This document shows, in pieces, positions 1 through 6,559 of a DNA stretch of 8,619 nt. Position 1 is the first letter of the stretch. Every line of letters begins with the position of its first letter. Source of the DNA: Verrucomicrobiales bacterium (GTDB lineage: Bacteria > Verrucomicrobiota > Verrucomicrobiia > Verrucomicrobiales > Akkermansiaceae). The notes beneath the pieces were generated by a model, which was not told the origin of the DNA, ran no database searches, and was given only the letters and a program-made list of their open reading frames with translations. A program made the translations under genes and the position numbers. Location of the stretch: assembly GCA_002729295.1 (NCBI GenBank), contig PBTU01000152.1, positions 1 through 8,619 on the forward strand. The letters are read 5' to 3'.

Positions 1-1139
1 AGGCTTTCTCCTTCTCAGCCGGCGATTGAATCCGCTCGACACTCGAGCTCATCAGATTAATACGGCGACGGTCAGCCTCGTTGGAAATCATGCTAATCAC
101 CGCTTGATCCTTAACAAAAGGATCTCTGATCATCGAAACGAGGGAATCAAAAGAAAAGGTGCTTCCCTTCGACTGCACACTGGCAAGCCGGGCCAGCGCA
201 ACATCTCTAAGCCGGGTATTCTCAATACGATTGATCAAGGAAATTGCTCCGTCCGAATCACCACGACTCGCCAGAATTGAAGCCACTTTGCTGAAAGCAG
301 CATATCGATCAGAGGTCTCGCCTATCATGGACAAAGTTTCCATCACTTCCGGTAGCTCGAGGAGGCGAGCCTCGGCCTCTGCAATACTACTATAGGCCAG
401 ACCCTTGGCCCTGGAGTCCTTCAGGCTAATGGCAATTTCACGAGCTTCTTCAAATCTCCTGAGGCGGGAAAACGCTTTCACCAATTCAGCTTTTGCCCGA
501 CCACGATGGCTCTCGACCGAAATCCGCGCAATCAGCTTCTTGGCTGAATCGAGAAAATTGGCCAAGACCAAATACTTAACAACCTCTCTCATCGCCATGG
601 ATGCTTCAACTTGATTGTCAGGGTCCTGGGCAAGCCGGGCCGCCCTCAAAAACCAATATCTCGCGGCCTCCTCATCGCCCGCCCGCTTGAAAGCCAGCGC
701 AACGACCGAGAGATCCGACCAAGGAGTTTTCGAAAAAAGAGCTTTCTCAGCCGCTTCCAAAAGGAGACGACGACGAATCCCCGTCATTTTCCCACCGGAC
801 TCCTTCGTGAGCGAGGAGGATTCCACATCATCGGACATTAGGGACTTGGGGGAATCTACCGGACTCTTTCCCAAAATTGCCTGATCCGATACATCGACAC
901 GAGGTGTGGAGGCATCCTGACGGGCCTCGTTCGCAACCAATTCAGCCAAATCAGCACCCCCTCTCTCTGCGTTTCGTTCGCCAATCACCCGGAATCGACC
1001 AGTTGCCCCAACAACGGAAATACCATCAGCCAGACCCTCATCTCTTGACGCAAACATCAATACGACCAGCCCCACCACCAAGGCCGTAGAAATGTTCATA
1101 AGAACATTTAAATTGAGAGATGGTTGGTTGGTATTCATT
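1..1139 (-). CDS. Membrane-anchored or exported helical-repeat (TPR-like) protein, 3' end outside window
   Basis: Reading the minus strand from the ATG at 1139 gives 379 codons with no stop up to the left edge, so the gene is 3'-truncated by the window. Residues 11-31 are a hydrophobic stretch (core LVVLMFA) after an uncharged N-terminus, which fits a signal peptide or signal anchor. Residues 32-118 are polar and probably disordered. From about 120 the protein is alpha-helical and rich in Ala, Leu and Arg, with repeating 30-35-residue helix pairs such as FKRAGDEEAARYWFLRAARL (150-169), FSRLRRFEEAREIA and VASILASRGDSDGAISLINR. This resembles TPR and related alpha-hairpin repeats, which usually mediate protein binding. 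I infer a periplasmic or membrane-tethered scaffold; no catalytic motif is visible. AGGA lies 2 nt before the ATG, a usable if close ribosome site. It is divergent from the LptF/LptG-like gene. The exact function is not recognised. Confidence 0.82.
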
Positions 1140-1214
1140 GTCCTGACCGGACCACGAGCTACGCCCCCGAATGTTAATAACTTTCAGATACCTAAAATAT
1201 TAACGTTCTAGCAG
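1140..1214. promoter_or_regulatory. Divergent intergenic promoter region
   Basis: This 75-bp gap separates the minus-strand repeat-protein gene from the plus-strand permease gene, so it must hold both promoters unless the permease starts further in. It is sharply AT-rich from 1171 to 1204 compared with its flanks. On the plus strand TAAAAT (1193-1198) matches five of six positions of a sigma-70 -10 box, but no good -35 hexamer lies 16-18 bp upstream. Transcription from that box would begin only about 10 nt before the TTG at 1215, leaving almost no leader. No convincing promoter was found for the minus strand. The promoter assignment is inference from layout and composition. Confidence 0.4.
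1169..1208. repeat. Imperfect inverted repeat, operator-like, in divergent promoter
   Basis: The left arm GAATGTTAATA (1169-1179) is the reverse complement of the right arm TATTAACGTTC (1198-1208) at 10 of 11 positions. The two arms are separated by 18 bp, and the single mismatch is a G-T wobble in RNA. The arms flank the best -10-like hexamer between the two divergent genes. The arrangement would suit a dimeric regulator acting on both genes, or a hairpin at the start of a transcript crossing it. The bases are directly visible; the regulatory role is inferred. Confidence 0.4.
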
Positions 1215-2624
1215 TTGGCTTACCGAAGAGAAAAGTCTAGGCTACCGCCCTTGAATCGCTCTTCGCTCATAAGCCGCTTCCTTCCTACCGTTCTTCTGGC
1301 CCTGGCCGGAGCAGCAGCGTCCGGAGTTTTGGCTCCGCATGAAAAGAGCGCCGTCTTGGACCACCTGGCTGGATTCCCCGATTCCCATGCGTTCGCACAC
1401 TACATGCGACCAGCCGTTCTTTCGGCAATGTGCTTCATCCCCGCGATGATCGCTTTATACTACTCTCTTGTCAGAGCCTTGGACCGCTACCTGATCAGGC
1501 AGTTCCTTATATCCTTCGCCCTCTGCTTCGGCGGACTATACGGAGTCTGGGGAATACTCGACCTGACCGAAAACATTTCGGAATTTCAAAAGAGCGACGA
1601 CACCTGGGGCTTGGTGGGACATTACTATCTCATCACCTTTGCTCCGGTATTCGTACAAATGGCTCCCTTTGGCCTACTTCTGGCTCTCCTTCATTCCCTT
1701 GGAAAACTTTCCAAAGCCCAGGAAGTGGTCTCAATGATTCAAACCGGTCACGGCATCGCCCGACTCATTCTGCCCCTTGCTGTGATTGGAATCTTCGCCA
1801 GTCTGGCCTGCCTTGGCTTCAACTACCAATGGGCTCCTTGGGCACAGGAATACAAGGATACCTTAATCGATGAGGCTGACTCAGAGGCCTCCAACAAGGC
1901 GGAGAATGTTCCCTTCTTCCATCAGAAAAGCGGACGCTTCTGGCTGGTAGGTGTTTTTCCATACAACTATAACATGGGAGAACCTCTCCGAAATATCGTC
2001 ATTCGGACATCAAACGAAGAGAACATGCCCCAATGGCGACTTGAGGCAAAAGAAGCGCACTGGAATCGCGATTCGGGTGAGTGGACTTTTCATGGAGTCA
2101 AGATAACCCATCTCGATGAGACCATCTCATCCGACGGCCCCTTGATGCCGAGGTATGAGAACCCGGACGGCCCCGTCGTCTTTAAAGATTGGCCTGAGAC
2201 TCCCTGGCGCCTCATCAAGCCCGGACTCGAAGCCGAACATTTAGGAATCCCAGACCTCTACAGCTGGATCCTCAGCAACCAAAATACCGAGTGGATCAAC
2301 AAAGAGCGCTTCCTGACCCAATGGCATTACCGCTGGGCTCAACCGGCAATCTGTCTCGCCATCGTCCTCCTCGCCGCCCCCTTGGGGATTTCATTCAGCC
2401 AGAGGGGAGCCGGAGGCGGAGTCGTCCTGGCCATCTTTCTCAGCGCCGGGATGATGTTCTCATCCACCGTCTTCCTGAGCTTGGGAGAATCCAATAAAAT
2501 CTCTCCCATTTGGGCCGCATGGGGAACAAACCTCTGCGCTTTCCTTATTGCCATCGTTCTGATTCAACGGCGGCTTGTCGGACGACCAATTTTCCAAACC
2601 CTCAAAAAACTCCTTCCTAACTAA
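1215..2624 (+). CDS. LptF/LptG (YjgP/YjgQ) family permease of LPS export
   Basis: The family's members are the membrane subunits of the LptB2FG ABC transporter, which extracts lipopolysaccharide from the inner membrane. The fold is readable: three N-terminal membrane helices (about 93-115, 135-160, 183-203), a periplasmic jelly-roll domain (about 204-360) and three C-terminal helices (376-392, 401-422, 432-450). The family-typical start of helix 1 is LDRYLIRQFL (89-98), and the coupling segment KLSKAQEVVSMIQTGHGIAR (164-183) would contact the LptB ATPase. Unusually, about 88 residues precede helix 1, with two hydrophobic stretches (22-40 and 67-85). An in-frame TAG at 1209-1211 limits the start. 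TTG 1215 gives 469 residues, TTG 1251 is an equally plausible start, and ATG 1404 would remove the first extra segment. No Shine-Dalgarno is evident. Whether this is the LptF or the LptG paralogue cannot be decided here. LptB is not in the window. Confidence 0.88.
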   Translation: MAYRREKSRLPPLNRSSLISRFLPTVLLALAGAAASGVLAPHEKSAVLDHLAGFPDSHAFAHYMRPAVLSAMCFIPAMIALYYSLVRALDRYLIRQFLISFALCFGGLYGVWGILDLTENISEFQKSDDTWGLVGHYYLITFAPVFVQMAPFGLLLALLHSLGKLSKAQEVVSMIQTGHGIARLILPLAVIGIFASLACLGFNYQWAPWAQEYKDTLIDEADSEASNKAENVPFFHQKSGRFWLVGVFPYNYNMGEPLRNIVIRTSNEENMPQWRLEAKEAHWNRDSGEWTFHGVKITHLDETISSDGPLMPRYENPDGPVVFKDWPETPWRLIKPGLEAEHLGIPDLYSWILSNQNTEWINKERFLTQWHYRWAQPAICLAIVLLAAPLGISFSQRGAGGGVVLAIFLSAGMMFSSTVFLSLGESNKISPIWAAWGTNLCAFLIAIVLIQRRLVGRPIFQTLKKLLPN

Positions 2625-2633
2625 TCACTGTCC

Positions 2634-3338
2634 ATGAAAGAACCCTGGAGCATCAAATCCCGATCAAAAACCTGTGCCGCCTCGGAGGAAGCATTTGAAG
2701 ATGGCGAAAAAATTCGAGCCGCTATCTTCCCCGACCCCGAATCATCGGGCTATCTGCGGAGGGACTACAAAGTTGAAGCATGGGAAAAGAGTGAAAACAA
2801 TGAAGTTCCCTTTTCGACCTGGCTCACCACCTACACACCTCCCGTCATCGAGGAAAAACCCGAAGCGGTTGTCCAGGATGATCCCGAGACTCTTCTTGGG
2901 AAACTCATCGAGGAAGACGAAGCTCATACCGAAAACGCGCGATATATCCTAGCCGTCATGCTTGAGCGGAAAAAACTTCTCCGTGAAACAGACACCCAAG
3001 AACTTCCTACCGGGAAACTACGCGTCTACGAACAACGAAAAAGCGGCGACATCTACATCATCAAGGATCCGCAGATTCCCCTCTCCGACGTCGACAAAGT
3101 ACAGGAAGAAGTCCGCGCGCTCCTTGACCCACAGCCTGAACCGGAATCCGAAGAGGAATCAGAAACTGAAACTACTTCGAAAGAAAACGGCGAATCCAAA
3201 ACTCCGGAAGTAGGTTCTGACGAGAACCCGGACAAAGAAGAAATTTCCCAGTCAGAAGTTAAAGCCTCCGATGATGATTCCACCGAGAACGAGTCAAACT
3301 GGGAAGAGGATGAATCCGCCCCATCAAAAGAGGAATAA
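2634..3338 (+). CDS. Conserved hypothetical protein with acidic C-terminal tail
   Basis: This 234-residue soluble protein has no signal peptide or membrane segment. Residues 1-160 look folded: an N-terminal segment with WSIKSRSKTCAAS and EDGEKIRAAIF, then YLRRDYKVEAWEK, a PFSTWLTTYTPP stretch, and a helical part with ARYILAVMLERKKLL. This layout (Cys near residue 14, RRDY, W, FSxW, RYxLAxxLxRKKLL) resembles small uncharacterised proteins I recall from planctomycetes and verrucomicrobia; the recollection was not checked. Residues 165-234 are low complexity, with 28 Asp/Glu and only 5 Lys among 70, and no Arg. The gene starts 9 bp after the permease stop and its stop codon abuts the next ATG, so it is probably co-transcribed with both. 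No Shine-Dalgarno precedes its ATG, which suggests translational coupling or a leader-independent start. Function unknown. Confidence 0.8.
   Translation: MKEPWSIKSRSKTCAASEEAFEDGEKIRAAIFPDPESSGYLRRDYKVEAWEKSENNEVPFSTWLTTYTPPVIEEKPEAVVQDDPETLLGKLIEEDEAHTENARYILAVMLERKKLLRETDTQELPTGKLRVYEQRKSGDIYIIKDPQIPLSDVDKVQEEVRALLDPQPEPESEEESETETTSKENGESKTPEVGSDENPDKEEISQSEVKASDDDSTENESNWEEDESAPSKEE
3329..3335 (+). promoter_or_regulatory. Ribosome binding site of the dihydrouridine synthase gene
   Basis: AGAGGAA lies 3 nt before the ATG at 3339, inside the last codons of the upstream gene. It is the clearest Shine-Dalgarno in the window. With the stop of the upstream gene (3336-3338) directly abutting the ATG, it supports both this start and translational coupling of the pair. 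Confidence 0.6.
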
Positions 3339-4325
3339 ATGCTCCCTTGGTTTGAAAACCAATTTCCGGTCTACCTCGCTCCGATGGCAGGCGTGACCGA
3401 TGTCACTTTCCGCACCCTCTGCAAGGAGCTCGGAGCCGATGTCATGGTGACCGAATTTGTCTCGGCCGAAGGCATTCTTCAAGCGGATCACCGCACCCGC
3501 CGATACACCACCTTTACCGATGAACAACGCCCTGTGGGCATCCAATTGTTTGGTGCCGATGGTGAGCGGATGGGAGAAGCCGCCAAGAAAATCATCGATT
3601 GGAAAAAGCCCGACTTCATCGATCTCAACTTCGGCTGCCCCGTCAACAAAGTCGTCTCCAAAAATGGCGGTTCTTCTCTCCTTAGGGACTGCTCTCTCCT
3701 CTCCGATACCGCGAGTAAAATTGTCAAGGCCGTCGGTGAAGAGGTCCCCGTCACCGGAAAAATCCGCATTGGATGGGACCAACAATCCATCAATGCCCCC
3801 GAAGTCTGCCACCTCCTCGAAGATTGCGGAATTCAAGCTGTTGCTATTCATGGACGCACCCGCGCCCAATCCTATCGGGGCGAAGCCGACTGGGACGTTA
3901 TCGATGAATGCGCCCGCCATGTCACAATCCCGATCATCGGAAACGGAGACATCGATTCGGCCAAGATTCTCAAAAAACGAAAAGAGACCACCGCCGTCTC
4001 CGGTGTCATGATCGGGCGGGCCGCCATGCAAAACCCCTGGATTTTCTCCGAGGCAAAGCACTATCTCGCACACGGCGAACTACCGCCCAAACCCTCCACC
4101 GATGAACGCTGGAGTTTTGTCCTTCGTCATTGTCGGCTCGCCGTCAAATCCGACCGATACGGCGAAGAAAAGCATACCATGCAGGCGATGAGATCCCGCT
4201 TAATGACCTACTGCAAAGGATTCCCCGGAGCCAAGACTCTTCGCAAACAACTCTGTCACGTCACCTCGGTTACCGATGTCGAGGCCATCGCCGCCAACTC
4301 ACACCTTCTAAGCGACTGTGAATAA
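3339..4325 (+). CDS. dusB: tRNA-dihydrouridine synthase (DusB-like)
   Basis: This FMN-dependent enzyme reduces uridine to dihydrouridine in the D-loop of tRNA using NADPH. The 328-residue length is normal for the family. Visible landmarks, in order: APMAGVTD (14-21, FMN phosphate/isoalloxazine region), VTEFVSAEGI (37-46), QLFG (69-72), the catalytic loop LNFGCPVNKVVSKNGGS with Cys100 as the expected proton donor, KIRIGWD (141-147), IHGRTRAQSYRGEADW (170-185), GNGDI (201-205) and GRAAMQNPW (226-234). A helical C-terminal domain carries MRSRLMTYCKGFPGAKTLRK (284-303), the tRNA-binding part in this family. The KG-PG element and the loop after Cys100 resemble DusB/NifR3 more than DusA or DusC, so family assignment is secure and the B subtype is likely. 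It sits last in a tight three-gene run. Confidence 0.93.
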   Translation: MLPWFENQFPVYLAPMAGVTDVTFRTLCKELGADVMVTEFVSAEGILQADHRTRRYTTFTDEQRPVGIQLFGADGERMGEAAKKIIDWKKPDFIDLNFGCPVNKVVSKNGGSSLLRDCSLLSDTASKIVKAVGEEVPVTGKIRIGWDQQSINAPEVCHLLEDCGIQAVAIHGRTRAQSYRGEADWDVIDECARHVTIPIIGNGDIDSAKILKKRKETTAVSGVMIGRAAMQNPWIFSEAKHYLAHGELPPKPSTDERWSFVLRHCRLAVKSDRYGEEKHTMQAMRSRLMTYCKGFPGAKTLRKQLCHVTSVTDVEAIAANSHLLSDCE

Positions 4326-4330
4326 ACGAC

Positions 4331-4349
4331 AAATATCTTGATATTTTTT
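4331..4349 (+). terminator. Possible weak intrinsic terminator after the dihydrouridine synthase gene
   Basis: AAATATC (4331-4337) and GATATTT (4340-4346) are perfect inverted repeats separated by 2 nt and run into six consecutive T residues (4344-4349). The position, 5 bp after the stop codon, is right for a terminator. The stem has only one G-C pair and the 2-nt loop would have to open, so the structure is thermodynamically weak. It could equally be AT-rich promoter DNA for the LysM gene. Confidence 0.25.
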
Positions 4350-4403
4350 AAAATAAAGAAGATTGAATAGTTTGGATTTCCGTGATATTTCTTATGCGAC
4401 AGC

Positions 4404-5324
4404 ATGAAACTTCAAAATATCACCCTCATTTTTGCGATCTCCTCGTGCCTAGCACATGCAAATGATTCTTCGCGGCTTGACCGCGTCGAGCGCGATATCT
4501 CCGAATTGAGCTTCATCGTCAGACAGCTCAGCGCCAAATTTGAAAAAGGATTTTCCACTCCCTCGCAGACGAAACCTGAAATTGCCTCAGAGCCGATAAA
4601 CCCAACTCATCTCGTCCGAACCGGAGATACCTACTGGTGTATCGCCCGAAAATACGGCGTCTCCGTGAGCGCTCTTTGCAAGGCCAATCCCCGGATTAGC
4701 GCCAAAAGACTCCCAATTGGAGAGCACATCAATCTTCCTGGTTCAAGTAAGTTGGCGTCATCAGCTCCACCTGTACTTTCCCGAACCAGCTATACCGTCA
4801 AAAAAGGTGATACTCTGGGGCATATTGCCTTAGGGCATGGGATCTCTCTGAAACAACTTGTTTCCAGCAATCCAAAATTTGATCCACGAAGAATGCAAAT
4901 CGGACAGATTCTCAGCATTCCGTCCGAGAGATCCCCTGTAAAACAATCGATTGAGAGCACTCCACCTTCCCGGCCAGTTGAACCTTTTGAGGAACTCCCC
5001 ACACCTCCCAATCCCGCGCCTCCATCAACGGCCCCGGTCCTTGCCCCTGATCCGGAAATCCCCCCTATTGTTGTCGAAGAAGGAAAAGCTCCTCCCCTCT
5101 TTACCGAAAATCCTGAAGAGACCAAAAAGCCTGTCGAACCCGAGCCTAGTCTTCTCGACCCCGACACAACCGAGCTCATTGTCATCGAAGAAAACAGCAG
5201 GCTGACTGATATTGCCAACCGCTTTCTCACCGACGTGGCAACCTTAAACCGGCTCAACAACATCGAACTCGCGCCCGATCAAATGATCAAAAGTGGATCC
5301 CAGATCTACATCCCGCGCGACTAG
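4404..5324 (+). CDS. Secreted protein with three LysM domains
   Basis: LysM domains bind peptidoglycan glycan strands. Residues 1-19 form a signal peptide (MKLQNITLIFAISSCLAHA, likely cleavage after AHA). A short amphipathic helix or coiled coil follows (23-49). LysM1 (about 69-112: VRTGDTYWCIARKYGVS ... IGEHINLP) and LysM2 (about 130-173: YTVKKGDTLGHIALGHGIS ... IGQILSIP) are canonical. Residues 174-256 are a Pro/Glu-rich linker. A third, divergent LysM ends the protein (about 257-303: IVIEENSRLTDIANRF ... KSGSQIYIP) and lacks the usual GDT. No peptidase, amidase or transglycosylase domain is present, so the likely role is envelope binding or scaffolding rather than wall cleavage. It follows an AT-rich 78-bp gap and may have its own promoter. 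No Shine-Dalgarno is visible before the ATG, but the signal peptide beginning there fixes the start. Confidence 0.85.
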   Translation: MKLQNITLIFAISSCLAHANDSSRLDRVERDISELSFIVRQLSAKFEKGFSTPSQTKPEIASEPINPTHLVRTGDTYWCIARKYGVSVSALCKANPRISAKRLPIGEHINLPGSSKLASSAPPVLSRTSYTVKKGDTLGHIALGHGISLKQLVSSNPKFDPRRMQIGQILSIPSERSPVKQSIESTPPSRPVEPFEELPTPPNPAPPSTAPVLAPDPEIPPIVVEEGKAPPLFTENPEETKKPVEPEPSLLDPDTTELIVIEENSRLTDIANRFLTDVATLNRLNNIELAPDQMIKSGSQIYIPRD

Positions 5325-5365
5325 CAAGCTTGCACCCCCACCCGATTGTCCGTAACCTCCCCCAA

Positions 5366-5860
5366 ATGGAAAGTTACGAGATTTTCAAAGAGGCGTTCAA
5401 AAAATCGAGTCCAAAAGAAGTTGCGAGCGAGCTGGGGGTCTCACTTTCCCTTGTTTACAAGTGGGCCCAGCAGCAATCAGAGAGCGGAAGTGGTTCGCGC
5501 AACCCTCTGGACCGCCTACTCGAAATCATTCGCCTTACGAAGGAAGAGCGAATCATCGAATGGCTCTGTGAACACAATGACGGTTATTTTGTTAGAAATC
5601 CGGAAAGCCACTGCCAAAAAGGATCCGAAGTCCTGCCCGCCACCAACGAGATCGTGGCGCAGTTTTCCACCTTGCTTTCTCGAATCTCCCAAGCTGCGCG
5701 CGACAGCTCGATCACCCAAGATGAAGCTAAAGAAATTCGCCAGCAGTGGGATCGCTTAAAATGCTACGGCGAAGGCTTTGTTCGCTGCTGCGAGGAAGGC
5801 AATTTTGAAAAGATGGCGGAAGCCCTCGAGGAGGAAGCCCCTCGAGGAACGCTCTACTAA
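5366..5860 (+). CDS. Helix-turn-helix protein, putative regulator
   Basis: From the ATG at 5366 the product has 164 residues. Residues 15-35 (SPKEVASELGVSLSLVYKWA) match a helix-turn-helix of the Cro/CII/MerR-like kind, with the Gly turn and a basic-aromatic recognition-helix end. A conserved-looking middle follows (RNPLDRLLEII ... EWLCEHNDGYFVRNPE, 45-80), then a helical C-terminal half with charged, coiled-coil-like character. The overall plan recalls small phage CII-type regulators, but I cannot place it in a named family. A TTG at 5330 would add 12 residues (HPHPIVRNLPQ), which look like read-through. I chose the ATG because the HTH protein starts naturally there, although neither start has a Shine-Dalgarno. 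It begins 41 bp after the LysM gene and ends 2 bp before the interrupted reading frame at 5863. Confidence 0.72.
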   Translation: MESYEIFKEAFKKSSPKEVASELGVSLSLVYKWAQQQSESGSGSRNPLDRLLEIIRLTKEERIIEWLCEHNDGYFVRNPESHCQKGSEVLPATNEIVAQFSTLLSRISQAARDSSITQDEAKEIRQQWDRLKCYGEGFVRCCEEGNFEKMAEALEEEAPRGTLY

Positions 5861-5862
5861 AA

Positions 5863-6216
5863 ATGTTGGGCCACTCAAAGCAACACCCTTGGGCCAACGG
5901 CCGGGAAATCGTTTTCCGAATTCTCTTCATCGGCGCCCACCTTCTTATTCTTTAAGCACCCGGGAAGCAACTCTTCGAGGTCGAAGGATTTGGAGCGTGT
6001 TCCATCAAAGAAGTCAACGAATGGGGCGGTATTTTCCTAAAATATGCCACTATCATCGCAGCCGGCCTCCTCCCAATTAGACTTACCTTCTACCTCTCCG
6101 GCGAGATGAGACTCCTCGCCGCTTCCTTCCATCCCGAATACGCGATCAATGGATATTTCTTCACGATCTGTGGTGTCCGTGTGAGAGGAATCGATTACAA
6201 ACGACTTTTACGTTAG
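5863..6216 (+). pseudogene. Small membrane-protein gene interrupted by one in-frame TAA
   Basis: Starting at the ATG 2 bp after the HTH gene, a single frame runs 117 codons to TAG 6214-6216, interrupted only by TAA at 5953-5955 (codon 31). Both halves read like protein. The first has REIVFRILFIGAHLLIL (14-30, a probable membrane helix). The second has QLFEVEGFGACSIKEVNEWG, then YATIIAAGLLPIRLTFYL (a second hydrophobic segment), then a soluble end with FHPEYAINGYFFTICGVRVR. The second half has no ATG start until 6106, so it is unlikely to be translated alone from its beginning. TAA also ends several intact genes here, so a reassigned code is excluded. A recent nonsense mutation, a sequencing error, or a truncated 30-residue product are the alternatives. 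I recognise no family. Confidence 0.5.
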
Positions 6217-6559
6217 CACGATCCTAGTATCACCGACATGGTTACAGATCTTAGGACAGCAGCGACAACTCGGATGGCAACGCCACTTCCTTTAAGGATC
6301 ACAATATCACCATCTGACTCTCCTCACTTCAGCCCGAAAACAATTCCCCCCTCCTGAATGGTCTTAGAATGACCGGGGACCTCAATAATCTTTGTCGAAA
6401 TCACTCAGTACAAACACACAAGGACTGTCCTCATCACTCCCATCCCGCCTCCTAAAAGCCTCCTTTTCAATTTCACTCTCAGAGCAAAGGCCACATGTTC
6501 GGCTCAATGGAATCTTCCTTCTTGTCTCCTCACTTAAAAATTTCAGAATACCGCCACAA
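6217..6559. other. 343-bp region without a supported gene
   Basis: All frames on both strands are broken repeatedly or give only compositionally poor peptides. One short plus-strand stretch, about 6255-6314, reads DSSDNSDGNATSFKDHNITI before a TGA and has an in-frame stop just before it, so it could be a decayed fragment. It is too short to call. The 3' part must contain the leader, and presumably the promoter, of the aldose-epimerase gene starting at 6560, but no clear -35/-10 pair or riboswitch-like structure was found. An open plus frame from TTG 6392 runs into that gene, but its residues look non-coding. Confidence 0.5.

Noticed and set aside
26..1089. Several plus-strand frames of 69-89 codons
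   Set aside because: They overlap one continuous minus-strand coding frame of 379 codons, have poor residue composition and no motifs. They are shadows of that gene.
3457..4011. Plus-strand frame of 184 codons rich in Ser, Pro and Lys
   Set aside because: Shifted frame inside the dihydrouridine synthase gene with low-complexity composition and no recognisable domain.
3324..4073. Minus-strand frame of 249 codons rich in Gly, Asp and Val
   Set aside because: It lies fully opposite the dihydrouridine synthase gene, whose motifs are intact. Long antisense frames are a by-product of that gene's codon bias.
4363..4390. TTGAAT and ATATTT as a promoter for the LysM gene
   Set aside because: The spacing is 16 bp but both hexamers match consensus poorly, and the whole gap is AT-rich enough to give such matches by chance.
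4790..5263. Minus-strand frame of 157 codons rich in Gly and Ser
   Set aside because: Antisense to the Pro-rich linker of the LysM protein, which explains its composition.
5778..6080. Plus-strand frame of 100 codons spanning the HTH gene end
   Set aside because: Arg/Pro/Ser-rich shifted frame. The competing frame from 5863 has far more protein-like composition despite its internal stop.
5863..6216. Stop-codon recoding (alternative code or selenocysteine/pyrrolysine-like readthrough)
   Set aside because: The internal codon is TAA, which also terminates several intact genes here. No recoding element is evident and the site lies next to a membrane helix rather than a redox motif.
6392..6559. 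Upstream TTG start extending the mutarotase by 56 residues
   Set aside because: The added residues are Ser/Leu-rich without pattern and would bury a classical signal peptide that begins exactly at ATG 6560.
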